DNA of 64,000 nt, from the NCBI GenBank assembly GCA_024803745.1, contig JANJXV010000266.1, positions 682,001 through 746,000 of the forward strand. Reading direction: 5' to 3'. Source of the stretch: Megascapheus bottae. Its lineage: Eukaryota; Chordata; Mammalia; Rodentia; Geomyidae. Position numbers and translations under genes: made by a program. Of the stretch, positions 1 to 12,555 are shown one piece after another. The first letter of the stretch is position 1; each line of letters opens with the position of its first letter. The notes under the pieces are model-generated. The model was not told where the DNA came from. It saw nothing but the letters and a program-made list of their open reading frames with translations, and ran no database searches.

Positions 1-2785
1 AAAAAACTATAGAAAGAATCAACAAAACAAGGAGTTGGTTCTTGAAAGAACTAACAAAATTGACAAGCCCTTAGCAAATCTTACCAAAAAAAGAAGAGAG
101 CATATCGAAATAAACAAAATCGCAGATGAAAATGGTAATATCACGACAGAAATTACCAAGATCCAGAATACCATGAGGGAATACTTCTCAAACCTTTACG
201 CCAACAAATTTGAGAATCTAGAAGAAATGGATGAATTCCTAGACAATATTAACATACACACACTGAACCAAGAAGAGCTAACCCAACTCAACAGTCCTAT
301 TTCAAGCTCTGAAATAGAAATGGAAATTAGACAACTTCCACTTAAAAAGAGCCCAGGGCCAGATGGATTCACAGCTGAATTCTATAAGTTCTTCAAAGCA
401 GAGCTCACACCAATACTCCTCAAGCTCTTCAACGAAATTGAAAATGAAGGTTCTTTACCAAACTGATTCTGTGAAGCCAGCATATCCCTCATCCCCAAAC
501 CAGACAGAGATTCATCAAAGAAAGAGATCTATAGACCCATTTCTTTGATGAACCTCGATGCAAAACTTCTCAACAAAATACTGGCCAACCGTCTACAACA
601 ACTCATCAAAAAAATATACACTATGATCAAACTGGATTCATCACAGGGAGGCAAAGCTGGTTCAACATACACAAATCAATTAATATAATTCAACACATCA
701 ACAGGAGCAGGGATAAAATCACATGATTGTCTCAATAGATGCGGAAAAGGCATTTGACAAGATCCAAAACCCCTTTATGTTAAAAGATGTGGAGAAACTA
801 GGAATCCATGGAACATTTCTCAATGTAATAAAGGCTGTGTATGAGAAACCCACTGCTAGTATTATACTTAATGGTGAAAATCTAAAGCCATTCCCTCTAA
901 AATCAGGAACGAGACAAGGATGCCCACTCTCTCCACTCCTTTTTAACATAGTACTAGAATTCCTAGGCAGTGCAATAAGGCAAGAAGCAAGCATAAAGGG
1001 GATCCAAGTAGGGAAAGAGGAAATAAAACTATCCCTCTTTGCAGATGACATGATTCTGTATTTAAAGAATCCTATAGACTCTACTCCCAAGCTCCTTGAG
1101 CTGATTCAAAGCTTTGGAAGGGTAGCAGGCCATAAAATCAACCCTCACAAATCAACTGCCTTCCTTTACGCCAACACTGAGAGGAACGAGGCAATAATCA
1201 GGAAAGAAAATCCTTTCACAATAGCCACAAAGAAAATAAAGTACCTAGCAATTAGCTTAACTAAGAATGTAAAGGACCGTTTAGTTGAAAACTTTAAAAC
1301 CCTAAAAAAGGAAATTAAAGCAAAACTAAGGAAATGGAAAAACCGCCCGTGCTCCTGGATTGGAAGAATCATCATTGTGAAAATGACAATCTTGCCAAGG
1401 GCTATCTACAAATTCAATGTAATACCCATCAACATCCCAATGTCATTATTTAAAGACATAGAAGAGGCAATTCAAAATTTCATATGGAATAATAAAAGAC
1501 CCCGTATAGCAAAAACACTTCTTAGCAGAAAGAACAGCGCTGGAGGAATTTCAATTCCAAACTTAAGGCTCTATTACAGAGCTATAATTCTCAAAACAGC
1601 TTGGTACTGGCACAAGAACAGGCCTGAAGTCCAATGGAGTAGAACTGCGGACCCAGATATTAAACCACAGACCTATGGCCACCTAATCTTTGACCAGGGA
1701 GCCAAAAAAAATAGAATGGAAGAAAGATAGCCTCTTCAACAAGTTGTGCTGGCAGAACTGGTTAAACACCTGCAGAAAACTAAAGTTGGATCCTTCTTTG
1801 TCACATTGCACTAGAATTAACTCCAAATGGATCAAAGACGTGGAGGTAAAAGCTGACACACTGAAAAGTTTACAGGAAGGAATAGGAGATACACTAGGCC
1901 TCCTTGGTACAGGTCGAAACTTTCTTAATAAGGACCAAGAATCACAACAAATCAGAGAAAGGCTGGATACGTGGGACTGCATTAAACTGCAGAGCTTTTG
2001 TATGGCAACGGATATAGCTAGTAAACTAATCAGGAAGCCTACAGAGTGGGAGAAGATCTTCACCACCCAAACAACGGAACAAGGCCTCATATCTAAAATA
2101 TATCAACAACTCAAAAAATTGAATCACTCCAAAACTAACCTCCAAAGTAACACCCATCCCATTGCAAATGGGCCAAAGACTTAAAGAGAGTCTTCTCTGG
2201 AGAAGAAACAAAAATGGCCTATAGACACATGAAGAAATGCTCAACATCTCTGGTCATAAAAGAAATGCAAATCAAAACAAGTCTAAGATTCCACCTAACT
2301 CCAGTTAGAATGGCCAGGATCAGGAAAACGAATGATAACAGATGCTGGAGGGGATGTGCCCAGGAGGGATCACTACTACACTGTTGGTGGGAGTGCAAAC
2401 TCGTTCAACCACTATGGAAAGCAGTGCTGCAGTGCCTCAAAAGGCTAAACATAGAACTCCCCTATGACCCAGCAATTCCAGTACTTGGCATTTACCCAAC
2501 AATCCAGAAACAAGGGCATATTAACCCACTAGCACAACAATGTTCATTGCAGCACTATTCACCATAGCAAAGATATGGAACCAATCCAGATGTCCCTCAG
2601 TTGATGAGTGGATCAACAAGTTGTGGTATTTGTACACAATGGAATTCTATGCTGCTGTCAGAAAGAATGACAATGCCCCATTTGTTAGGAAATGGAAAGA
2701 CTTAGTACAAATCATATTAAGTGAAGTAAGCCAGACTCAAAGGAACTTAGGCTCAGTGGTTTCCCTCATTCGTCATAATCAGTAG
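1..2785 (+). pseudogene. L1 ORF2 (endonuclease/reverse transcriptase), 3' part, broken
   Basis: Shows the linker ahead of the RT domain (35-466), the RT domain (723-1730) with [24 protein letters not shown] and the catalytic FADD motif, then the C-terminal cysteine region (CWRGC...[10 protein letters not shown], near 2344-2400) and the YTMEFYAAVRKND end. The frame is broken at a TGA (464-466), by a short A-run near 611-618, by a one-base loss just before 723 and by an extra A near 1705. In A the residue at about 1828 is Trp, where B and C have a stop. Not able to make a full protein. Confidence 0.93.
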
Positions 2786-3199
2786 AAACCTTGGGCTCTA
2801 CTGGCAGAGATTTTCAATAGAGCAAAAGGCCATATATAAGGCCATATAATGTGAAGCTAATTGAAAGGACCTCCAGGATATTGACACAAAAGCCATATAA
2901 TGAATGATTGTTGTCCTTAATGTACTATGTTGTCTCTCATCTCGCTTGCTGTCCCTTGGTTATCCCATATGGGTATAGTATCTCACTTTGTTATCTGATA
3001 TATTGAATTTATTTGTATTTGGATATTTGAAATTTGATAGGGAAGGGGGGAAAACCAAGATGGGTGGGGGGTGTGGGGTTGGAGGGAAATGGGTACCAAG
3101 ACATGTGAAAGGGTATCAATGTATGTGAATTCATGCACCTTCTATCTGTCAAATATCATCTAAGCCTTTTACTAATTACAATAAAAAAATGAAAAAAAA
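2786..3199 (+). other. L1 3' UTR with G-rich tract and poly(A) signal (unit A)
   Basis: Follows the ORF2 stop. A G-rich purine tract at about 3041-3092 (runs of 3-6 G) is a typical L1 3' UTR feature and could form G-quadruplexes. AATAAA at 3180 precedes a short, impure A tail. The same tract recurs at about 10461-10512, 17885-17935, 52188-52240 and 58503-58555. Confidence 0.8.
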
Positions 3200-4573
3200 G
3201 AAAGTTGTAGTGTGTGGGGAGGATGATGGGGTCAAATACATTTTTTCTTAGAAATTTATGTCATCTGTTTGCCCTGGATTTTCCTGGCCTTCTTCGTAGA
3301 GAAAGTTCTGTTATACTGGATTTGTGGCTTGGCAATGATCTAGCATGTACATCTTCGAGTAAGACATCCACAACTTCCATGCCTGAGACTCGAGTTTCCT
3401 GACCTTTGGCAACAGCACAGCAACATCTTTCTTCCTCCTGAGCCACAGGCCAAGTGAGCTGGCTTGAGCTGGTTGTTAGTTACAGTGGCTTGGTTACCAG
3501 GGTTCCATATTCTGTTCCATTGTGAGGGAGGCAGGGTCACCTTTCAGGGCCCAATGACCAAAGATCCTTGCTCACAAAAGACCTCACCAAAGACATACTG
3601 GAGGCTGAATCTCTCCTCCAGTCTCACAATATACATGTGGATGTAGTATACAGCACACCTTATTTGTCCAATCCCAATGTCTTCCACTAGGCCCAACTAC
3701 CAGTCTGGTCTCAGGCTCAAGGAGCCTTTCTTAGGTAACATCCAAACTTAAGGGTCAATATTGCCCTCATCCTTTACAAAACATTTGCTTCACAGTGCCT
3801 TCTCTGCCTGCATTTTGCCCCTTGTCGAATTTTTTTTGTTTTTGCTAGTCTTGGGACTTGACCTCAGAGTGTGAACATTGTTCTTGGGCTTTCTTTAGGC
3901 TTTAGCTGTCCCACCGAGCCACAGCACCACTTGCAGCGTTTTCTATGTATGTGGTAATGAGGAATCAAACCTGAGGCTTACTGCTTGGTAGCCAAGGACT
4001 CTCCCACTAGGTCAAACACACAGGGCATCTTGCACATATTTTTGACGTCAATCTACTAGGATATTATTAGGTTTCTGTATCCTAATCAATTTTTTCCTGA
4101 TGATTAGCTTTGCTGTCATGTGTAAAAAATGCAAGAGGGAAAAACACAGAAGAATTAGTAAAATTAAAAAAAAAGCATTACACACAGTTAAGTGTTCATT
4201 CTTTGCAGGAGAAAGGATATTTGGATATGATGATGATGATGATGACTTTATAATTACTATGTCAGGGTTGAGAGTTTGGCATAGTGGTAGAGTGCTTGCC
4301 TAGCATCCATGAAGATCTGGGTTTGATTGCTCAGTACCACATAGATAGAAAATCTAGATGTGGCACTGTGGCTCAAATGGCAGAGGGCTAGACTTGAGAA
4401 AACCCGAGGACAGTGCTCAGGCCCTGAATTCATGCCCCAAGACTGGCAGAAAGAAAAAAGAAAATAAAAATGCTTTTTACGAGCTAATTCACTCACAGCA
4501 TTTGCTACTGAAATCTTCGCTTCTGCATCTTGTGAAATACCCCTTTCCCTCAACGTAGACAAGAAAAACAGAT
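3200..4573 (+). repeat. Non-L1 spacer module of unit B (with two embedded SINEs)
   Basis: This 1.37 kb stretch lies between the tail of L1 A and the 5' region of L1 B. It contains an antisense ID-like SINE (about 3830-4020), a GAT microsatellite (about 4227-4242, five repeats then GAC) and a sense ID-like SINE (about 4256-4470). An inverted diverged copy lies at 36732-38086 without L1, so the stretch is host sequence carried in the repeat unit, not a normal L1 5' UTR. The short ORFs here (for example 3214-3402, 4100-4303) look like chance frames. Confidence 0.85.
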
Positions 4574-5133
4574 CCATCCCATGGTCCACTGTGAGGCCAC
4601 TGGTTGGGCTAAGAGCTAGTCGTGCAGCAACACATAAGTTTTATTCTAATACTTTCCAAAATTTGTACTCAAATATGCTACCTACTTACAAATTTATGTC
4701 AGTTATCCTTATGCTATAACTTTTCTTCATTACTACAATATTCTTACACTCCTACGTTAATCCTCTTGCACCTCCCCTGACCTCTCTCATTCTTTTTTTC
4801 TATCTCTGGACCTCTGCTCGTCTTTCAACCCTTATACTGCACGGATCTACACTTGATGGCTGTTGAGCAATATTGTATATGTAGGTGGTTAATTTTTCTC
4901 TAGGCTCAGAGGGACTTAAAGACAATAGAGATTGGATTGAGAGGCTTATTGTTTTGGGTATAAATCGCATATAAGTGGTTGTATTAGGCTGGTCTGTAAG
5001 TGCACAAAAAGAAAGAGTGATAATACCAATCAAAACTTGTGAACATCTAGTGTCTGACAGCTACAGAGGTCTAGGTTGGTTATATCTGAAAAACTATAAT
5101 CGTATTTAGTAGTAATCTTGCTCCCATTTTCAA
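4574..5133 (+). promoter_or_regulatory. Putative L1 5' UTR (unit B)
   Basis: 560 bp between the end of the spacer module and the ORF1 start. It is AT-rich with few CpG, unlike the CpG-rich promoters of human or mouse L1. No monomer repeats are seen. Promoter function is only inferred from position. Copies occur at 11996-12555, 19442-20001, 52736-53294 and 60038-60598. Confidence 0.45.
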
Positions 5134-6316
5134 ATGGGCAGAAAAAGAAACTCAAGAAAAATGTCAAATCAAGAAACAACATCCCCCACCCAATGTAAAC
5201 AGACAATGGAACAGTCACTTGCAAACCTAGAGGAGAGTCTTCCAAGTGCTACACAAATGCAATTGATAAACATCATTAATGAAAAATGTGAAAATATAAA
5301 GAAAGAGATAATGGAGGAAGCTATACCTGAACAAGAGGAAAGCAAAAAAAGGTGATAAGTGAAAAAGAAGAAGCCATAAAGGAGGCCATAATAAAGGTTT
5401 TTCAAAGAAAGTTGGATGAATTCAAAGAATCCACAAATAAAAACGTGACCAAACTCCAGCAAATGTCCAAAGAAAATAAAGCTACTGAGCTAACCACTCA
5501 AAAGGAAATCAAGGAGATAAAGAAATCCATACATGATCTAAAACAAGGGATGCAAGGCATCAAAAGTGAGCAATTAGAAGCAAGGGAGATGAAAAATAAA
5601 GTAGATAGCTTTGATAGCAGGTTAGACATTGCAGAGGAGAGAATTTCCGTGGCTGAAGATAATTTAGGTATTATAAAGAACAGAAAATGAGTCAATCCAA
5701 ATCTAGGAAATATGAGAGAGCGCTTCAGGAGGTCCAAGATACAATTAGGAAGCCTAATTTAAGGCTAGTTGGTACTGAGGAGGGCGTAGAGAAAGAGGTC
5801 AATGGATTTGGAAATATACTTCAGGGAATCATCTCAGAGAATTTCCCAAATATCCAGAAGGGCAGGCCCATCCAGATACGAGAAGCTTTTAGAACCCCAA
5901 ACAGACCTGACCAGAAAAGAACATCCCACCGCCACATTGTGATCCGAACTGGATCAATAGAAACGAAAGGAAAGATCCTAAAGGCAGCCAGGGAAAAGGG
6001 ATCAGTAACCTACAAAGGCAAACCAATCAGAATAACCCCAGATTTCTCAGCAGAGACCATGCAAGCACGAAGTGACTGGAAGCATATATGTCATGCCCTT
6101 ATATCAAATAACTACCAACCAAGAATACTGTAGCCAGCTAAGCTCTCATTCATAACTGAGGGAAAAATAAAAACATTCCATTCCAGGGAAAAGCTGCAAC
6201 AATATGTCGAAACAAAACCAACACTACAGAGAATTCTCAAAGATGCTCTATACATAGAAAACCAAAATAAATGCAATATAGGGAAAGAAATGTCACCTAA
6301 ACAGCATACCATCTAA
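5134..6316 (+). pseudogene. L1 ORF1 (RNA-binding chaperone), unit B, broken
   Basis: The family protein is a trimeric RNA chaperone that coats L1 RNA. The N-terminal half (5134-5690) is Lys/Glu-rich with heptad-like spacing, fitting the coiled coil. The second half (5687-6133) holds the RRM and C-terminal domain (NLRLVG..., EAFRTPNRPDQKR, IRITPDFS). Lesions: a lost base in an A-run near 5345 (only in this unit), a frame change at 5687-5690 where one frame ends in TGA and the next opens in an ATGA overlap (in all units), and a TAG at 6131-6133 just before PAKLS (in all units). The original frame would end at TAA 6314-6316. Confidence 0.9.
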
Positions 6317-6364
6317 GGACCACAAGAACTGTCAAGACACAGGCCCTACTAAAAGCTTTTAAAA

Positions 6365-9300
6365 ATGGTAGGAACTAATAAATATCTCTCAATCCTAACT
6401 CTCAATATCAATGGACTTAACTCTCCAATTAAACGGCATAGGTTGTCTAGTTGGATCAAAAAGCAAGAGCCATCGTTCTGCTGACTTCGAGAGACACATC
6501 TTACCCAAAAACAATCATCTTTTGAAAGTGAGAGGTTGGAATAAACTCTATCAAGCTAACTGCCCCCATAAACAGGCTAGAGTTGCCATCCTCATATCAG
6601 ATACAATAGACTTCAAACTAAAATTAGTAAGAAAAGACAAAGAAGGTTACTACATACTACTAAAGGGATCTTTCCTCCCGGAAGACATAACAATCCTAAA
6701 TATTTACACACCCAATCCCGGAGCTCCAAACTTCATCAAGCAAACTTTACTTACACTGAAACCATACATAGATCGAAATACAGTGATTGTGGGTGAGTTT
6801 AACACACCACTCTCACCTATGGACAGATCAACAAGGCAAAAACTCAACAGAGAAACCTTAGAACTGAACAACTATATAGACCAACTAGATCTAACAGACA
6901 TCTGCAGAATATTCCACCCAGTAACACCACAATATAAGTTTTTCTCAGCAGCACATGGAACATTTTCCAAAATAGACCACATCTTAGGCCATAAAGCAAA
7001 CCTGGACAGATTCAGAAACACTGAAATTATTCCATGCACACTCTCAGACCATAAAGGCATCAAATTGGAGCTGAACACACATCTCCACCAAAGAAAACCC
7101 TGTAACTCATGGAGACTGAACCACACATTGTTGAATCAAAAACAATGGGTAATCGAAGAGATCAGAACAGATATCCAAATGTTTATGAAATTTAACAATA
7201 AGGAGCACACAAATATCAACTCCTTAGGGACACAACAAAGGCAGTACTCAGAGGAAAATTTATAGCGCGGAGTGCCTAAAAGAGCAAGTTGGAAAAATGG
7301 CAAACCAACTAGTTAATGTCTCACCTTAACCTCCTGGAAAAAGAGCAACAAACCAACCCTAAACCCATTAGGAGAAAGCAAATTATTAAAATCAAAGCAG
7401 AATTAAATGATTTGGAATAAAAAAACTATAGAAAGAATCAACAAAACAAGGAGTTGGTTCTTGAAAGAACTAACAAAATTGACAAGCCCTTAGCAAATCT
7501 TACCAAAAAAAGAAGAGAGCATATCGAAATAAACAAAATCGCAGATGAAAATGGTAATATCACGACAGAAATTACCAAGATCCAGAATACCATGAGGGAA
7601 TACTTCTCAAACCTTTACGCCAACAAATTTGAGAATCTAGAAGAAATGGATGAATTCCTAGACAATATTAACATACACACACTGAACCAAGAAGAGCTAA
7701 CCCAACTCAACAGTCCTATTTCAAGCTCTGAAATAGAAATGGAAATTAGACAACTTCCACTTAAAAAGAGCCCAGGGCCAGATGGATTCACAGCTGAATT
7801 CTATAAGGTCTTCAAAGCAGAGCTCACACCAATACTCCTCAAGCTCTTCAACGAAATTGAAAATGAAGGTTCTTTACCAAACTGATTCTGTGAAGCCAGC
7901 ATATCCCTCATCCCCAAACCAGACAGAGATTCATCAAAGAAAGAGATCTATAGACCCATTTCTTTGATGAAACTCGATGCAAAACTTCTCAACAAAATAC
8001 TGGCCAACCGTCTACAACAACTCATCAAAAAAATATACACTATGATCAAACTGGATTCATCACAGGGAGGCAAAGCTGGTTCAACATACACAAATCAATT
8101 AATATAATTCAACACATCAACAGGAGCAGGGATAAAATCACATGATTGTCTCAATAGATGCGGAAAAGGCATTTGACAAGATCCAAAACCCCTTTATGTT
8201 AAAAGATGTGGAGAAACTAGGAATCCATGGAACATTTCTCAATGTAATAAAGGCTGTGTATGAGAAACCCACTGCTAGTATTATACTTAATGGTGAAAAT
8301 CTAAAGCCATTCCCTCTAAAATCAGGAACGAGACAAGGATGCCCACTCTCTCCACTCCTTTTTAACATAGTACTAGAATTCCTAGGCAGTGCAATAAGGC
8401 AAGAAGCAAGCATAAAGGGGATCCAAGTAGGGAAAGAGGAAATAAAAGTATCCCTCTTTGCAGATGACATGATTCTGTATTTAAAGAATCCTATAGACTC
8501 TACTCCCAAGCTCCTTGAGCTGATTCAAAGCTTTGGAAGTGTAGCAGGCCATAAAATCAACCCTCACAAATCAACTGCCTTACTTTACGCCAACACTGAG
8601 AGGAACGAGGCAATAATCAGGAAAGAAAATCCTTTCACAATAGCCTCAAAGAAAATAAAGTACCTAGCAATTAGCTTAACTAAGAATGTAAAGGACCGTT
8701 TAGATGAAAACTTTAAAACCCTAAAAAAGGAAATTAAAGCAGAACTAAGGAAATGGAAAAACCTCCCGTGCTCCTGGATTGGAAGAATCAACATTGTGAA
8801 AATGACAATCTTGCCAAGGGCTATCTACAAATTCAATGTAATACCCATCAACATCCCAATGTCATTATTTAAAGACATAGAAGAGGCAATTCAAAATTTC
8901 ATATGGAATAATAAAAGACCCCGTATAGCAAAAACACTTCTTAGCAGAAAGAACAGCGCTGGAGGAATTTCAATTCCAAACTTAAGGCTCTACTACAGAG
9001 CTATAATTCTCAAAACAGCTTGGTACTGGCACAAGAACAGGCCTGAAGTCCAATGGAGTAGAACTGCGGACCCAGATATTAAACCACAGACCTATGGCCA
9101 CCTAATCTTTGACCAGGGAGCCAAAAAAATAGAATGCAAGAAAGATAGCCTCTTCAACAAGTTGTGCTGGCAGAACTGGTTAAACACCTGCAGAAAACTA
9201 AAGTTGGATCCTTCTTTGTCCCCTTGCACTAGAATTAACTCCAAATGAATCAAAGACGTGGAGGTAAAAGCTGACACACTGAAAAGTTTACAGGAAGGAA

Positions 9301-10205
9301 TAGGAGATACACTAGGCCTCCTTGGTACAGGTCGAAACTTTCTTAATAAGGACCAAGAATCACAACAAATCAGAGAAAGGCTGGATAAGTGGGACTGCAT
9401 TAAACTGCAGAGCTTTTGTATGGCAACGGATATAGCTAGTAAACTAATCAGGAAGCCTACAGAGTGGGAGAAGATCTTCACCACCCAAGCAACGGAACAA
9501 GGCCTCATATCTAAAATATATCAACAACTCAAAAAATTGAATCACTCCAAAACTAACCTCCAAAGTAACACCCATCCCATTACAAAATGGGCCAAAAACT
9601 TAAAGAGAGTCTTGTCTGAAGAAGAAACAAAAATGGCCTATAGACACATGAAGAAATGCTCAACATCTCTGGTCATAAAAGAAATGCAAATCAAAACAAG
9701 TCTAAGATTCCACCTAACTCCAGTTAGAATGGCCAGGATCAGGAAAACGAATGACAACAGATGCTGGAGGGGATGTGGTCAGGAGGGATCACTACTACAC
9801 TGTTGGTGGGAGTGCAAACTCGTTCAACCACTATGGAAAGCAGTGAGGCAGTGCCTCAAAACGCTAAACATACAACTCCCCTATGACCCAGCAATTCCAG
9901 TACTTGGCATTTACCCAACAATCCAGAAACAAGGGCATACTAAACCCACTAGCACAACAATGTTCATTGCAGCACTATTCACCATAGCAAAGATATGGAA
10001 CCAACCCAGATGTCCCTCAGTTGATGAGTGGATCAACAAGTTGTGGTATTTGTACACAATGGAATTCTATGCTGCTGTCAGAAAGAATGACATCGCCCCA
10101 TTTGTTAGGAAATGGAAAGACTTAGAACAAATCATATTAAGTGAAGTAAGCCAGACTCAAAGGAACTTAGGCTCAGTGGTTTCCCTCATTCGTCATAATC
10201 AGTAG
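6365..10205 (+). pseudogene. L1 ORF2 (endonuclease/reverse transcriptase), unit B, broken
   Basis: Starts at ATG 6365 (MVGTNKYLSILTLNINGL). The endonuclease region changes frame near 6470-6530 and continues in the 6411-7265 frame: NTVIVGEFNTPLSP, KIDHILGHK, LSDHKGIKLEL. The catalytic Asp of the GDFN motif is Glu here. Later breaks: frame change before 7265, TGA 7883-7885, short A-run near 8030, one-base loss before 8142. From 8142 to 10205 the frame is open except TGA 9246-9248, with [14 protein letters not shown] and the C-terminal [22 protein letters not shown] core residues are intact, yet no full ORF2p is possible. Confidence 0.93.
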
Positions 10206-10620
10206 AAACCTTGGGCTCTACTGGCAGAGATTGTCAATAGAGCAAAAGGCCATATATAAGGCCATATAATGTGAAGCTAATTGAAACGACCTCCAGGATA
10301 TTGACACAAAAGCCATATAATGAATTATTGTTGTCCTTAATGTACTATGTTGTCTCTCATCTCGCTTGCTGTCCCTTGGTTATCTCATATTGGTATAGTA
10401 TCTCACTTTGTTATCTGATATATTGAATTTATTTGTATTTGGATATTTGAAATTTGATAGGGAAGGGGGGAAAACCAAGACAGGTGGGGGGTGTGGGGTT
10501 GGAGGGAAATGGGTACCAAGACATGTGAAAGGGTATCAATGTATGTGAATTAATGCACCTTCTATCTGGCAAATATCATCTAACCCTTTTACTAATTACA
10601 ATAAAAAAATGAAAAAAAAA
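10206..10620 (+). other. L1 3' UTR, unit B
   Basis: G-rich tract about 10461-10512 and AATAAA just before the A-rich tail at about 10600. Joined directly to the module of unit C. Confidence 0.8.
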
Positions 10621-11995
10621 GGAAGTTGTAGTGTGTGGGGAGGATGATGGGGTCAAATACATTTCTTCTTAGACATTTACCTCATCTGGTTGCCCTGGAT
10701 TTTCCTGGCCTTCTTCTTAGAGAAAGTTCTGTTATACTGGATTTGTGGCTTGGCAATGATCTAGCATGTACATCTTCGAGTAAGACATCCACAACTTCCA
10801 TGCCTGAGACTCGAGTTTCCTGACCTTTGGCAACAGCACAGCAATATCTTTCTTCCTCCTGAGCCACAGGCCAAGTGAGCTGGCTTGAGCTGGTTGTTAG
10901 TTACAGTGGGTTGGTTACCAGGGTTCCATATTCTGTTCCATTGTGAGGGAGGCAGGGTCACCTTTCAGGGCCCAATGACCAAAGATCCTTGCTCACAAAA
11001 GACCTCACCAAAGACATACTGGAGGCTGAATCTCTCCTCCAGTCTCACAATATACATGTGGATGTAGTATACAGCACACCTTATTTGTCCAATCCCAATG
11101 TCTTCCACTAGGCCCAACTACCAGTCTGGTCTCAGGCTCAAGGAGCCTTTCTTAGGTAAGATCCAAACTTAAGGGTCAATATTGCCCTCATCCTTTACAA
11201 AACATTTGCTTCACAGTGACTTCTCTGCCTACATTTTGCCCCTTGTCGAATTTTTTTGTTTTTGCTAGTCTTGGGACTTGACCTCAGAGTGTGAGCATTG
11301 TTCTTGGGCTTTCTTTAGGCTTTAGCTGTCCCACCGAGCCACAGCACCACTTGCAGCGTTTTCTATGTATGTGGTAATGAGGAATCAAACCTGAGGCTTA
11401 CTGCTTGGTAGCCAAGGACTCTCCCACTAGGTCAAACACACAGGGCATCTTGCACATATTTTTGACGTCAATCTACTAGGATATTATTAGGTTTCTGTAT
11501 CCTAATCAATTTTTTCCTGATGATTAGCTTTGCTGTCATGTGTAAAAATGCAAGAGGGAAAAACACAGAAGAATTAGTGAAATTAAAAAAAAAGCATTAG
11601 ACACAGTTAAGTGTTCATTCTTTGTAGGAGAAAGGATATTTGGATATGATGATGATGATGATGATGACTTTATAATTACTATGTCAGGGTTGAGAGTTTG
11701 GCATAGTGGTAGAGTGCTTGCCTAGCATCCATGAAGATCTGGGTTTGATTGCTCAGTACCACATAGATAGAAAATCTAGATATGGCACTGTGGCTCAAGT
11801 GGCAGAGGGCTAGACTTGAGAAAACCCCAGGACAGTGCTCAGGCCCTGAATTCATGCCCCAAGACTGGCAGAAAGATAAAAGAAAATAAAAATGCTTTTT
11901 ACGACCTAATTCACTCACAGCATTTGCTTCTGAAATCTTCGCTTCTGCATCTTGTGAAATACCCCTTTCCCTCAACGTAGACAAGAAAAACAGAT
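10621..11995 (+). repeat. Non-L1 spacer module of unit C
   Basis: Near-identical to 3200-4573, with the same two SINEs (antisense about 11250-11440, sense about 11690-11890) and six GAT repeats at about 11648-11665. It follows the A tail of L1 B with no intervening sequence. Confidence 0.85.
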
Positions 11996-12555
11996 CCATC
12001 CCATGGTCCACTGTGAGGCCACTGGTTGGGCTAAGAGCTAGTCGTGCAGCAACACATAAGTTTTATTCTAATACTTTCCAAACTTTGTACTCAAATATGC
12101 TACCTACTTACCAACTTATGTCAGTTATCCTTATGCTATAACTTTTCTTCATTACTACAATATTCTTACACTCCTACGTTAATCCTCTTGCACCTCCCCT
12201 GACCTCTCTCATTCTTTTTTTCTATCTCTGGACCTCTGCTCGTCTTTCAACCCTTATACTGCACGGATCTACACTTGACGGCTGTTGAGCAATATTGTAT
12301 ATGTAGGCGGTTAATTATTCTCTAGGCTCAGAGGGACTTAAAGACAATAGAGATTGCATTGAGAGGCTTATTGTTTTGGGTATAAATCGCTTATCAGTGG
12401 TTGTATTAGGCTGGTCTGTAAGTGCACAAAAAGAAAGAGTGATAATACCAATCAAAACTTGTGAACATCTAGTGTCTGCCAGCGACAGAGGTCTAGGTTG
12501 GTTATATCTGAAAAACTATAATCGTATTTAGTAGTAATCTTGCTCCCATTTTCAA

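Larger units (their letters stand above)
1..3199 (+). mobile_element. L1 unit A of tandem array 1 (5' part outside window)
   Basis: The window opens inside ORF2 at a point equal to about 7420 of the next unit. The unit runs through the reverse transcriptase and C-terminal regions, a 3' UTR (2786-3180) and an A-rich tail with an AATAAA signal at 3180. At the tail it joins the spacer module of unit B directly, with no obvious target-site duplication between units. The next copy lies 7419 bp downstream (723 versus 8142 for the same methionine). Confidence 0.93.
4574..10620 (+). mobile_element. Full-length L1, unit B
   Basis: Complete element: putative 5' UTR 4574-5133, ORF1 5134-6316, ORF2 6365-10205, 3' UTR to the A tail near 10620. 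Head-to-tail with A and C. The 5' boundary is set where homology to the unoccupied inverted module (36732-38086) stops; the true L1 start could be further downstream. Confidence 0.9.

Noticed and set aside
719..1090. Minus-strand ORF of 123 codons, repeated at 8138, 15562 and 56183
   Set aside because: It is the reverse shadow of the L1 RT domain and is kept only because the units are near-identical. No motif or start context.
8142..10205. Active L1 reverse transcriptase gene
   Set aside because: RT core residues are present, but ORF1 and ORF2 carry several shared stops and frame changes, and the endonuclease motif is altered.
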